Of a stretch of 64,000 bases of DNA, positions 9,354 to 18,817 are shown piece after piece. This DNA is from JACCZR01 sp963844805 (GTDB lineage Bacteria; Actinomycetota; Thermoleophilia; Solirubrobacterales; Thermoleophilaceae). The notes under the pieces are model-generated. The model saw only the letters and a list, made by a program, of their open reading frames with translations, was not told where the DNA came from and did not search any database. The stretch spans positions 62,001 to 126,000 of the forward strand of contig CAWJPU010000007.1 of assembly GCA_963844805.1 (NCBI GenBank), written 5' to 3'. The translations under genes and the position numbers were made by a program. Numbering within the stretch: position 1 is the stretch's first letter; every line of letters starts with the position of its first letter.

Positions 9354-10113
9354 CCGGCACGCTCGCCCGGGCCGACCTGCAGATGCACTACGAGGACTCC
9401 TTCCTCGGCTACCTGTGGTCGATCCTGCGCCCGCTGACGCTGTTCGCCGTGCTCTACCTGGTGTTCGGCAAGGCCGCGGACCTGGGCCGGGGCGTGAGCG
9501 ACTACCCCGTCTACCTGCTGTGCGCGATCGTGATGTGGACCTTCTTCACCGAGACCACCTCGGGCGGCGTCGTGTCCCTGGTGGGCAACGCCGCCCTGCT
9601 GCGGCGGATGCGGTTCCCGCGCCTGGTGATCCCCGCGGCGGTGATGGCCAAGGGCGGGCTGAACCTGGTGCTGAACTTCGTCGCGGTGGCGATCGCCGTG
9701 GCGCTGGCGCAGGTGGAGCCGCGCTGACCTGGTTGGAGCTGCCGCTGCTGATGCTCGCGCTCGGGCTGCTGGCCTCGGGCTTCGCAATGATCCTGTCCGC
9801 GCTCTACGTGCGGGTGCGCGACACCCAGCAGCTGTGGAGCGTGGCTCAGCAGCTGCTGTTCTTCGGCTCGCCGATCATCTACGTCGCCTCGCGCTACCCC
9901 GAGTCGGTGCAGGGGATCTTCAACCTCAGCCCGCTGACGGCGATCTTCACGCAGATGCGCCACGCGCTGCTGGACCCGTCCGCTCCCACGGCGGCCGAGA
10001 CCGCCGGCGGGCCGGTGATGCTGCTGGTGCCGATCGCGATCACGCTGCTGATCGTGGGCGCCGGGCTGTGGTTCTTCACCCGCGAGGCGCCGCGGATCGC
10101 CGAGCGGCTCTAG
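9299..10113 (+). CDS. Polysaccharide ABC exporter permease, Wzm type (one frame break)
   Basis: This membrane partner of the preceding ATPase belongs to the ABC-2 family, about 270 residues. The start region LTGTLARADLQMHYEDSFLG followed by YLWSILRPLTLFAVLYLVFG is classic for Wzm/TagG-like permeases; later helices include LPLLMLALGLLASGFAMIL and LLFFGSPIIYVASRYPESV. One break occurs at about 9715, where the literal frame stops at 9727. GTG at 9299 is the best-placed start in frame but other upstream starts are possible. The stop interlocks with the convergent gene at CTAG (10110-10113). Confidence 0.87.
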
Positions 10114-10659
10114 CCGAACGCCTTCAGGAGGCCGTCGGCCTCGCGCAGCAGGGTGGCGAAGTTGACCGGGCGGTAGGGGCTCGTTGCGGTGGAGGAAGGC
10201 GGTCACGCCCTGGGTTTCGCAGGCCCAGCGCCACAGGTCGCGGCGCAGCGCGGGGTCGTAGTCGGCGCGGTGAGCGGCCGCGCGGCAGAACTCGGCGGCG
10301 GCGTAGTCCAGGTCGTGCGCCTCCTCGGGCGTGGGCGGGCGTTCGGAGGTCGGGTACGGCTGCTGGTGGACGTACATCTGGAACCAGCCGCGGCCGAGGT
10401 TCCCGTGCTCGTCGGTTCCCCGCAGGCCGGTCTCCACCAGGGCCACCCCCACCACCAGCAGCGGCGGCAGGTCCCAGGCACGCGCGACCGCGGCCAGGCG
10501 CGCCACTACCTCTCGCACGGGCAGCGGCCCACGGGTGGCGACGGCGAAGGCGTGGGCCCAGGCGCGCGTGCCGAGGACCGGCCACAGTGCGCGGCGGCCG
10601 GCGTCGCGCAGCGCCACGTGGCTGCGCGGCGCCACCACCGGATGCGGACCCGCCGCCAC
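10110..10659 (-). CDS. Lysozyme-like / SLT transglycosylase-type protein (one frame break)
   Basis: This protein of about 182 residues has a lysozyme-fold segment LLVVGVALVETGLRGTDEHG, where Glu in VETG is the likely catalytic acid, followed by GRGWFQMYVHQQPYP, matching the G-x-F/W-Q-x pattern of transglycosylases. There is no obvious signal peptide, which is odd for a peptidoglycan-cleaving enzyme. The frame breaks at about 10170; the intended end is YRPVNFATLLREADGLLKAF with TAG at 10112-10110. GTG at 10659 follows TACCCT by 6 bases. A hydrolytic role is inferred, and it could act in polymer insertion into the wall. Confidence 0.55.
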
Positions 10660-10665
10660 GGCGCG

Positions 10666-10675
10666 AGGGTATCCT
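10666..10675. promoter_or_regulatory. Overlapping divergent -10 boxes (AGGGTATCCT)
   Basis: TACCCT on the minus strand (10671 to 10666) is 6 bases from the GTG of the lysozyme-like gene. TATCCT on the plus strand (10670-10675) is 10 bases from the GTG of the nucleotidyltransferase-like gene. They overlap by two bases, so the two transcripts probably exclude each other. The same arrangement is at 8397-8412. Confidence 0.45.
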
Positions 10676-10685
10676 CGCCCGCCTC

Positions 10686-12187
10686 GTGCGGCTCGCCCTC
10701 GCCCTCCGACGGCTGATGGTGCGCACCGCCCGCCACCGGCTCGCCTGGGAGGCCTGGCGCGGCGCGATGATGCTCACCGCCCACGCGGTGGGCCGCTAGC
10801 TGGCGGCCGGCACCGGGACCACCGTGTGGCTGCGGGGCAGCTTCGGCCGCGGCGATGCCGTTCCCGGGCTGTCGGACATCGACCTGGTGGCGGCCACGGG
10901 CGGGGACGAGCTGGGCCGGGCGCTGACCCACGTGCGCCGGCGGCGGCTGAGGGAGAGCCGCGCCGGCCTCGGCCGACTGGTGACCGTCGACCTGTACGAG
11001 CCGGGGCATATCGAGCGCGCCGCCGCGGTGAACGAGCTGCGCTTCGGCCTCGAGGCCGGGGACGAGCCGCGCGCGCGGGCCACGCGCCTTCGCTCGCGCG
11101 CGCCGGCGGACGAGCTCGGCCTGCGCCGGCGCCCGCCCCTGCCCGCGCCCTGGGCCGGGTGGCAGCGGCTCGCCGGCCGCGCCGGCTGGCCCCGGTCGCC
11201 GCGCTGCAGGGAGCCGACCGCCTGACCGGCGCCTGGCTCGAGCTGCAGTACTGGTGGCGCCACGCCGTGCGCGCCGCGTCGTCGCCGCCCGGTGACCTGC
11301 GCTCCTACATGGCCGCCAAGCTGACGGCGGAGTCGGCGCGCGTCCGGCTGTGGGTGGCGGGCGAGCCGTGGCCGGACACGCGCGCGGAGGCCCTCGCGCG
11401 GCTGGCCGAGCTCGGGCCGGCCGAGCGCGAGCTGGCCGGGGAGGCGATGGCGATCGAGCGCGACCTGCCCGCCGCGGGAGCCCGGCCGCTGGAGCCCGGG
11501 CTGCGGGCGCTGCTGCGAGCCACGCACGACGTGGCCGCCCGGCTGACGGCGGCCGCCGGAGCGGGCACCGCCGTGGAGCTGGCCGGGGCCGGCGGGCCGC
11601 TGGCCGCGCACGGCGAGGGCGACCTGCCGCTGGCCGACTGGAGCGCCCGCGCGGTGCCCGAGCTGCCCGACGAGGCGTTCTCGCTCCACGCCGGCCACCC
11701 GGCCGATCCGCTCGCGCTGGCCGGCGCCGCCGCGGGCACCCTCCGGGTTGTGCGCGACGGCGACTCGCTGGTCCAGGCCGGCTCCGCCGCCGGCTCGCTG
11801 CGCGGCGTTCAGTGCCCGGTGACCGACCCGGTCTCTTTCGCGCTGCTGGACGGCGACGACACCGCGGCCTTCCCCGCGCTCGCCGGGTGGTCGGCCCGCG
11901 ACTGCGCCCGGCGGGCGGTGGCCGAGCACCGCTCGTGGCTGGCCGCCCAGCCGCCGCGGCTGCACGTGAACGAGCGCGCCCTCGGGCTGCTGCTCACCGC
12001 GGCCCGCGCCGCGCTGTTCCTCCAGAGCCTCGACGACGGCCGGGGCTCACTCGCGCTCACCGTGGCCGCCACCGCCGAGGCGCTGGGTGACCCCGAGCTG
12101 GCGGGCGCCCCCGCCGAACGCGAGGTCGTGGAGGACCTGCGGGCGCGGGTGCAGAGCCTGCCCGCGTACGCGGAGGCCGTCGCGTGA
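10686..12187 (+). CDS. Nucleotidyltransferase-domain protein (in-frame TAG and one frame break)
   Basis: The N-terminal third carries the polymerase-beta-type nucleotidyltransferase signature RGSFGRGDAVPGLSDIDLV (G-S then D-x-D). The remaining 330 residues (from QGADRLTGAWLELQYWWR to AYAEAVA) are Ala/Arg-rich and helical with no domain I recognise. GTG at 10686 is the apparent start, but a TAG at 10797-10799 splits the helix HAVGR*LAAGTG just before the catalytic motif. It may be a G-to-A error in a Trp codon, or translation may begin at the GTG at 10824. A frame break falls at about 11165-11195. It is coupled (GTGA) to the LCP-like gene. Substrate unknown. Confidence 0.55.
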
Positions 12188-12904
12188 GCACGGTGGTCAG
12201 CGTCATGGACCGTCCCGGATGGGACGAGAACACCGACAACATCGTGGTCGTCCGCCCGCGCCGGCGTGAGCTGGTGTGGGTGCCGCGGGACGTGTGGTCG
12301 GGCCGCTTCGGCCGGCGGGTCAACGCCGCCTTCGAGCACGGCGGCCACGACGGGCTGCGCACCGCGCTGCGCGACCTCGGGCTGCGGGTGCGTCACAGCG
12401 TCTGCCTGCGGCGCGAGGCGCGCCGGGGCGATCGCCGAGCGGGTGGATGTGGAGGTGCCCGTGCGGCGCCCGCTGCACTTCCGCTACCAGCTCACGCCCC
12501 TGGCCCCGATCGAGGACGGCTGGCGCTGGATCGAGTTCCAGCCCCCCTCCGAGCGGCTGCGCGGCGAGCGGGTGCACCAGTGGCTGCAGGCCCGCTTCTC
12601 GCCCGAGCCCCGCGACGCGGGCGACCTGCGGCGCATCGAGCGCCAGCAGGAGCTGCTGAGGGTTCTGCTGGGCTCCGGGTTCGACTTCACCGCCGGCCTC
12701 GACCCCGAGCTGGTGAGCGTCGACGGCGAGCCGGCGGAGGATCTGCGCAAGGTGCGCGCCGACTGGAGGATGCGCACGCTCGGACCGGTCGTCCCGGCCA
12801 CCATCGAGGGGCGCAAGGTCGCCCTGGTGCGACGGCTGCCGGGGCGGCTCGGCCAGAGGGAGCTGCGGCGCCGCGTCGCCCGCCTGGGCGGGACGCTCGA
12901 CTAG
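12184..12904 (+). CDS. LCP (LytR-CpsA-Psr)-like protein without membrane anchor (one frame break)
   Basis: About 239 residues resemble the LCP catalytic domain: NTDNIVVVRPRRRELVWVPRD (strand plus the catalytic-loop PRD Arg), RRVNAAFEHGGHDGLRTAL (the N-A-x-x-x-GG motif) and RRIERQQELLRVLL (the late Arg-x-x-Arg-Gln helix). Known LCP enzymes transfer lipid-linked glycopolymers onto peptidoglycan outside the cell and have an N-terminal helix; here the domain begins at residue 1 with no helix or signal. The break is at about 12420. The neighbours (exporter, glycosyltransferases, HPr-kinase-like) agree with a glycopolymer role, possibly cytosolic or non-catalytic. Confidence 0.6.
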
Positions 12905-12907
12905 CCT
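12902..12907 (+). promoter_or_regulatory. -10 box before HPr-kinase-like gene
   Basis: TAGCCT begins on the stop codon of the LCP-like gene and ends 8 bases before the GTG of the HPr-kinase-like gene, compatible with a leaderless internal transcript. Confidence 0.3.
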
Positions 12908-12915
12908 CGCCCGGC

Positions 12916-13911
12916 GTGAGCGGCCTGGACGTCTACGGCCTGCGGGCGTCCCTCGCCGGCGACTGGCCCGAGGTGCTCGACCAGCTGCTGCTGGACTTCG
13001 CCTGGTTTCGCGCGGAGGTCGCCGCCGGCGCCGAGGATGTGCGGTCGAGGTGCAGCGCCGCGCCGCCCGACTTCGACGCCTTCGGCCCGCTGGAGGCGTC
13101 GTTCGTGACCCCCCGCAACGTGGTCTACGAGAAGGGCGGCCTGACGGTGATCGACTACTTCGGCCGCGCGCTGTCGGTGCTCGACCGCGAGCAGGGGCTG
13201 CTGACGATCCAGGGCGAGGACGAGCACCTGGTCCACGAGGCGGGGTACCTGTTCCTGCTGTCGCGAGTAGGCGAGCACCTGGACCGCATCGGGCTGCCGC
13301 GCCTGCACGCGCTCGGGCTGGCCGCCCCGGACGGCGCGGTGGCCGTGATGCTGCCCTCCGGCGGCGGCAAGTCGACGCTCGCGCTGCGCGCGATCGAGGC
13401 AGACGGGGTCGGGCTGCTGTCCGAGGACAGCCCGCTGATGGACCGCCACGGGCGCCTGCACCCGTTCCCGCTGCGGATCGGCGTGAACGAGGTCAGCGCC
13501 CAGGGGCTCCCCGCCGACAAGCTCCGCCGGCTGGAGCGGATGGAGTTCCACCCCAAGCTGGCGCTGGAGGTCGAGGCCTTCGCCGACCGGATCGAGGCCG
13601 AGCCCCAGCCCGTGGCGCACGTCGTGGTCGGCCGCCGCTCGCTGGGCCGGACGGCGCGGCTCGAGCCGCTGCCGCGCCGAGCCGCCGCGGGCACGCTCCT
13701 GCGCGAGGCGGTGGTGGGCGTCGGGCTCTACCAGGGGATGGAGTTCGTGCTCCAGCGCGGGGTGGTCGACACCCTGCGCCAGGCGCGGCCGGCGGCGGTG
13801 CGCAGCGCCCGCTGCACCGCCCTGCTGCGCCGGGCGAAGGTGTGGCGGCTGACGCTCGGCCGTGACCACGACGACAACTGGCGCGCGCTGGCGCCCTTGC
13901 TCGCGCGCTAG
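12916..13911 (+). CDS. HPr kinase-like P-loop protein
   Basis: This 331-residue protein contains the P-loop MLPSGGGKSTLALRAIEADG near residue 145 and the nearby acidic segment LLSEDSPLMD, the core of the HprK-like fold, with no N-terminal DRTGG domain like that of Firmicute HprK. Such stand-alone HprK-like proteins often sit in actinobacterial polysaccharide and peptide-modification loci; their substrates are mostly unknown, so small-molecule or protein phosphorylation are both open. It has a single clean frame. The GTG at 12916 follows the LCP-like stop by 11 bases. The stop interlocks with the convergent glycosyltransferase at CTAG (13908-13911). Confidence 0.75.
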   Translation: MSGLDVYGLRASLAGDWPEVLDQLLLDFAWFRAEVAAGAEDVRSRCSAAPPDFDAFGPLEASFVTPRNVVYEKGGLTVIDYFGRALSVLDREQGLLTIQGEDEHLVHEAGYLFLLSRVGEHLDRIGLPRLHALGLAAPDGAVAVMLPSGGGKSTLALRAIEADGVGLLSEDSPLMDRHGRLHPFPLRIGVNEVSAQGLPADKLRRLERMEFHPKLALEVEAFADRIEAEPQPVAHVVVGRRSLGRTARLEPLPRRAAAGTLLREAVVGVGLYQGMEFVLQRGVVDTLRQARPAAVRSARCTALLRRAKVWRLTLGRDHDDNWRALAPLLAR

Positions 13912-14701
13912 CCGTCGTAGCCGCGCCGGCGGCCGACGCGGCGCAGCTCGATCCCGCTCTCGTCGGTGAGGTAGGCGTAGCCCTCGCGCGGCTGGAACTC
14001 GGCCGTGGGATCCAGGCGCTCGTAGCGCTCGCGCCGGGCGCGGCGGTCATCCTCGCGCACCATCCTCAGGTGGTAGACGATCAGGTCCGCCCGCGGCACC
14101 GCGCCGCGCACCCGGCGGGCCTGCAGGGCACCTTGCCGGCGTGCAGGGCGCGCTCGTCGAAGCGGTGGTCGGGGCGCAGCTCGAACAGCCGCGGCGGGCC
14201 CTTGCGGCCCCAGACGCCGTCGGCCCGCCAGGTGTCCGGCGAGCCCCACAGCTCGCGCAGCCGCACCGCGTAGGCGGTTAGTCCCGCGCGCCGCCCGCGC
14301 GCGATGACGCGCTCGGCCCGGGCGCGAAAGCGCCGCTCCACGCGCTCGTCGGCGTCGAGCGAGACGGCCCAGCCGGGACCGTGACGTTGCGCGGCCTCGA
14401 CCAGGGCGCGGTAGTTGGCGACCTCGTCCCACTCCGCCCGCCCGGGCGGAGCCCGCAGCAGCTCGAGCACGTCAGGTCGGCCGGCCAGGAGGTCGGCCGA
14501 GCCGTCGGTGGAGCCGTCGTCCAGCGCCACGATGCCGTCGACCTGCGGGGCCACGTTGCGCAGGTAGCCCGGCAGGTATTCGGCCTCGTCGCGGAAGGCG
14601 AGCAGAGCCACCAGGCGCACGCGGCGGCGCGGGCGCAGCGGCGGGGCGGTGGGTATCCCCCGTCGCGCGAGGCGCTGCAGGGCGTGCTCGGCGAGACGCA
14701 T
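13908..14701 (-). CDS. Glycosyltransferase family 2 (one frame break)
   Basis: About 264 residues show the GT-A core of family 2: VRLVALLAFRDEAEYLPGYL, DGIVALDDGSTDGSADLL and the DXD region WAVSLDADERV. The type resembles waaE/kdtX-like glycosyltransferases with a single domain. The frame breaks at about 14120; the intended continuation reads RADLIVYHLRMVREDDRRAR and ends GRRRGYDG. It is the last gene of the minus-strand unit 13908-16937 and starts 4 bases after the membrane protein stop. Confidence 0.8.
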
Positions 14702-14704
14702 CGC

Positions 14705-16937
14705 TCAGCGGGGGACGACGAAGTCCACGTAGCGGTCGCAGGCGCGCGGCAGCGGGATCACGCGCGACCGCTCGCCCGCCGGCACCGCAGTGACAGCGCC
14801 CACGAACGAGGCCACGTTGGCCACCCCGCGGGAGCGGTAGGCGCCGGTCGCCTCGACCACCACCTCGCGGCCGCCGTCCACCTCGCCCAGCTCCACCGGC
14901 GTGAACCGGTCGCCGAGGAAGGCGGGCAGCACCACCCGCCGTCCGTCGAGGCGGGCCGTGGTGTCGAAGCGCGCGCGGTAGGGCAGGGCCACGCTCCAGC
15001 GCCCGGGCGGGAGCCTCAGGCGGTTGCGCGCGGTGAAGGTGGGTGGGAGCACCGCCTCCGGGCCCTCGGCGGCCAGCGGTGCGCCGTCGAGCTGTCGCCA
15101 CCCGCGGGCAGGCGCCACCACCGGCACGCCGCGCACCGAGGCGTTCAGGTTCGCCGGCGGGACGCGGCCCCGGCAGCGGACCAGGCGTCCCGGAGCGGTG
15201 CCCTCGCCGACGACGCCGCGCGGGGTCACGGCGCCCACCCGGCGAAACAGCAGGTAGCGGCGCCCGGCCCGCACCAGCCGGAACGAGTCCGGCGGCCGGG
15301 AGGCGTACCGGGTGCGCGGAGCGACCACGTAGCGCATCTGCGCCAGAGCCGGGTCCGGCGGTGAGTCGAAGTCCGACGGCCCGCCCTCGCGGCCCGGGGC
15401 GCTTGCCCTCCCGCGGATAGACGCCCGGCGCCGCACCGTAGGGCGCCACGCTGGGCACCGTGGACAGGCGCGCCTCGCGCAGGTACCAGGGTGCGTAGGG
15501 CTCCTCGCCCAGGAACAGGGTGGGCTGCCCTTGCACCTCGGCCGCCAGCGCACTCAGCTCCGCCCCCGCGCCGGGGGGCGCCACCGCCGCCCCGCGCAGC
15601 GCCAGCAGCGACGAGTGCGCGGCCAGGGCCACGAAGATCGCGCAGCCGAGCGCCCAGCCAGCCGCGGGCAGCGCGCCGCGCGGGCGGGCGCTCAGCAGGC
15701 CGCCCAGCACCACCACCGTCAGCAGCGGCGCGGCGACGACCAGAGCCTTCGCGCTGATGTAGGGGAGCGTCACCGCCGCGGTCACCGCGGCGAGCCCGAG
15801 CGCGAGCAGGAGGGCCACGGCGGGCAGCGGGTCGTCGCGGCGTCGCCACAGCCACAGGCCGACGCCGCCGGCGACAGCGCCCACCGCCAGCGCGGCCACC
15901 CACGCCGCGCCCGAGCGGGCGGCCTGGAAGTCGGGGCTCGGCCAAACGCCCAGCACCTCGAGCGGGTTCAGCTCGCCGCGGAAGTTGCCGCCCGGCTCCG
16001 ACGGGAGTCGAACAGGTAGCGCCCGGGGCCGGTGTCGAAGAAGCCGGTGGGGACCGTGGCCAGCACCCCCACGACGACCAGCGCCCCCACGCCCAGCCAG
16101 GCGCGCCGCCCGATCCGCCCACCGCGGTGCACCAGCAGCGCTGCCACCGCCGCCACTCCCACCCAGGCCAGGCTGGGCGCGCTGAAGCAGGCGATCGAGC
16201 CCGCGCCGAGCACCGCGAGCGCCACCGCCCCCGCGCGCCGGCTGCCCTCCTGCAGCGCGGCTACGGCCGCCAGGAAGAACAGCGCCACCTGCGGCTCCTT
16301 GAACGACGCCTGGGCGTAATAGGAGGCCGCGAGGTAGGGCAGCCCGGCCAGCAGGCCGGTCAGGACCCGCAGGCGCAAGGAGAGGTCGCGCACGAAGCCC
16401 AGCGCACACACCCCGGTGAGCGCCGGCACGGCCATGAGCAGGCCGGCGAACGCCTGCTCGACGTCCACCCCGGGCAGCCGCGCCAGCGCCGCCACCACCG
16501 AGTGCGGGCCCAGCGGGTAGCCCGAGGAGTCGAACGAGCGCCCGATCCCCAACCAGTCGGCCCAGGTCATGTGGAAGGCGAGGTCGTTGTTCACCGACTG
16601 CCCCAGCGGCCCGAAGCGCCCGTCGACCACGAACGGCACCAGGGCCAGCAGCAGCAGGCCGGCGGCCACCGGCACCACCTCCCGCCAGGGAAGGTCGCGC
16701 AGGGCTCCGCGCCCGAACCAAGCCCCGGCCGCCGCGGCGACCAGCGCGACCACCGCGGCGGTGGCGCCATGGCCAGGCAGCCTCACCGCGACCAGCAGCA
16801 GCACGAACAGCGCCGCCAGCCCCAGCGCCGGCATCCAGCCGCGCCAGCGCGCCAGGCCGGCCGCCCGGCCCAGCCCGGCCCCGACCAGCGCCGGAGACGA
16901 TCACGGCGACGACCGCGCCGGCGAGCGCCCCGGTCAC
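14705..16937 (-). CDS. Large polytopic membrane protein, GT-C-like (three frame breaks)
   Basis: About 744 residues. The first 480 hold at least nine hydrophobic helices (for example LAALFVLLLVAVRLPGH, GLLLLALVPFVV, VALLLALGLAAVTAAVTLP). The loop SVNNDLAFHMTWADWLGIGR after the third helix has an acidic residue where GT-C glycosyltransferases put their catalytic Asp. The C-terminal 260 residues form a beta-rich, probably external domain (RLPPGRWSVALPYRARFDTT; ACDRYVDFVVPR). A GT-C enzyme that decorates exported glycan is the best guess; no precise family is recognised. Breaks are at about 16897, 16005 and 15400. It lies between two glycosyltransferase genes. Confidence 0.6.
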
Positions 16938-16941
16938 CGCT

Positions 16942-17988
16942 TCACCCCGCTGCCGGGGCGGCCTCCGCGCCGGGAGGCTCGGCGGCCCTGCGCGCGGCCC
17001 GCCGCGTGGCGAGGGGCCGGAAGCGGCCCGGCCGGGAGTGCGGCGGGCGGCGCTCGCGGGCGTAGCCGACGGCGCCCACCGGGATCGAGGCCACGCCGGT
17101 CAGGTGGTGCAGCGAGTGAAGCGCCACCGAGGCGACCATCGCGCGCTTGCCAAGCCGCCGCCGCATGAGGCCGTACAGGTCGCGGTTCAGCGCCGCCTGC
17201 ACTCCCACGGCGCCGGCGACGGCCAGCGGCCGCCGCGCGACGATCCCCGTCACCGCCACCAGGCTTGCGGCAGCGGTGACGCGGTGCCGGTACGCCAGGT
17301 TGAGCTCGCTCGGCACCCGCCGGTGGTGGAGCAGCAGCGCCACCCAGGGAGCCCCGCGGTAGAAGAGGTCGGTCCGCAGCGTGTCGCGCAGCCCCCAGCG
17401 CTTGAGGTGGGTGCCCTGGATCGCGGGGTCGAGCATCACGCGGTGGCCCGCGTCGGCCAGCCGCATGCCGAGGTCGATGTCCTCCACGTGCGGGCCCGGG
17501 TAGCGCTCGGCGTCGAAGCCCCCGACGTCCAGGAAGGCCTCCCGCCGCACGGCTCCGAGGCCCGCCCAGAAGCTCCCGCTCGGGCCGGCCGAGGCCTGGT
17601 GGACGTGGTGGGGCAGCAGGTTGCGGAAGGTCGAGATCACGCCGCCGTCCTGCGGGTGGGAGTCGTAGGAGCCGAACACGCCGTCCAGCTCGGGCTCGGC
17701 CTGCAGGCGCTCGCGGATGCGGGTGAGCGCGTCGGGGTGGGGCACGACGTCGGAGTCGACGAAGACGAGCACGTCGCCGAGCACCTCGGCCACGCCCGCG
17801 TTGCGCGCGGCGGCCGGCCCGAGGTGCGCCGGGGAGTCGATCACCAGCAGCTCGTCCCCGGGAGCCTGCGCGGCGCGGATGCCCGCAATGCTCTGCCCGA
17901 GCGTCTCCGGCCGGTCGGTGGCCGCGACGACCACCGCGAGCGTCAGCGGCCGCACGGGGCCGCGACCGTTGGTATGCCCCGCCGGCAC
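16942..17988 (-). CDS. Glycosyltransferase family 2 with C-terminal membrane-associated region
   Basis: This 348-residue GT2 enzyme has an intact frame: TLAVVVAATDRPETLGQSI, LGPAAARNAGVAEVLGDVL, VFVDSDVVPHPDAL (DXD) and PGPHVEDIDLGMRLADAGHR, where ED is the catalytic base motif. Hydrophobic segments near residues 240-275 and 300 suggest membrane association. It is probably a sugar-adding enzyme for the exported polysaccharide. It lies upstream of the large membrane protein with a 4-base gap, so they probably share a transcript. Confidence 0.86.
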   Translation of the reverse strand: MPAGHTNGRGPVRPLTLAVVVAATDRPETLGQSIAGIRAAQAPGDELLVIDSPAHLGPAAARNAGVAEVLGDVLVFVDSDVVPHPDALTRIRERLQAEPELDGVFGSYDSHPQDGGVISTFRNLLPHHVHQASAGPSGSFWAGLGAVRREAFLDVGGFDAERYPGPHVEDIDLGMRLADAGHRVMLDPAIQGTHLKRWGLRDTLRTDLFYRGAPWVALLLHHRRVPSELNLAYRHRVTAAASLVAVTGIVARRPLAVAGAVGVQAALNRDLYGLMRRRLGKRAMVASVALHSLHHLTGVASIPVGAVGYARERRPPHSRPGRFRPLATRRAARRAAEPPGAEAAPAAG

Positions 17989-17998
17989 CGCGAAGAGG

Positions 17999-18277
17999 CT
18001 AGCCGAGACTCAGGGTTTCCTGGCCCGGCGTCGCGCCCCGGCGCCCGCGGCGGCGCGGGACCCCCGCGGCCTCGGCCAGCGCGGCCTCCACGTCGGCCAT
18101 GATCGCGCGCTCGGAGCGCGAGGCCACGAGCGGCTCCTCCAGGCCCTCCACGTGGACGTACGTGCGGCGCCCGTCGCCGCGCTCCTCGGCGTCCAGGGGG
18201 ACCAGCGCGAACACCCGGTCGGCGCGGACGAACTTGCCGTACCCGAGCGCCACCATGCGCGCGTCGCGAGAGGCCAT
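17999..18277 (-). CDS. DUF370 / RemA-like regulator
   Basis: This 92-residue protein has VALGYGKFVRADRVFALVP, a pattern close to the Bacillus RemA/DUF370 core (G-x-G-N-x-V-x-A-x-R-V-x-A-x-V), and the later SRSERAIMADVEAAL. RemA is a DNA-binding activator of extracellular-matrix genes in Bacillus. Here the gene lies 10 bases upstream of a glycosyltransferase operon, which fits control of surface-polysaccharide expression; that link is inferred from position. The C-terminal 25 residues are Arg/Gly-rich and may add nonspecific DNA affinity. ATG at 18277 is the first start giving the conserved core. Confidence 0.6.
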   Translation of the reverse strand: MASRDARMVALGYGKFVRADRVFALVPLDAEERGDGRRTYVHVEGLEEPLVASRSERAIMADVEAALAEAAGVPRRRGRRGATPGQETLSLG

Positions 18278-18345
18278 TGAGGCAATGGTGGCATGGCGCC
18301 CGGCGCATGTGGGTACTCCCATGTGCGAACCCCTAGGAGGAGCCG

Positions 18346-18817
18346 ATGCAGGAAGAAAGCACCACGGAGGAGACCGAGGAGCGCGACGCCGAGGCGAGCT
18401 CGGAGGAAGACGACAAGCCCGACATCGAGAAGGAGAAGGAAGAGGCCCGCAAGGAGGTCGAGGCGCTCGAGGACGATCCGCCCAAGGACCTGTCCGACTG
18501 GCCCACCGGCAAGGCCAAGTACGAGACCCTCGGCGGAGCGGACGCGGAAAGCGGCTACGACGATTCGGCGACCGCCAACCTCGGCCCCTCGGACGTCCGC
18601 CACTACGAGGACGGCACCGTCGAGGTGGGCGGCGAGAAGGTGGACAACCCCGACGACTACAAGGGCGACCCGATCCCCGGTGGTCCCACCGACCCCAACA
18701 CCCCGGCGACCTCCGGCGAGCAGGACCTGTCGGAGAAGAGCTCGTCGGTCGACACCAGCGACCGCGAGGAGTCAGAGGGCGACCGAGGGCTCCGAGGAGG
18801 AGTCCGACCAGACCTAG
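18346..18817 (+). CDS. Highly acidic hypothetical protein (one frame break near the end)
   Basis: About 156 residues with a charged, low-complexity composition: a Glu-rich N-terminal helix (EEDDKPDIEKEKEEARKEVE), a middle segment SDWPTGKAKYETLGGADAES, and a Ser/Glu-rich tail. It has no membrane segment, no cysteine and no recognised domain. AGGAGG sits ideally before the ATG, so unlike many genes here it uses a Shine-Dalgarno. A break at about 18780 is placed because the alternative frame keeps the acidic tail (EEESDQT) to TAG at 18815. It converges on the desaturase with interlocked CTAG stops. Confidence 0.6.
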
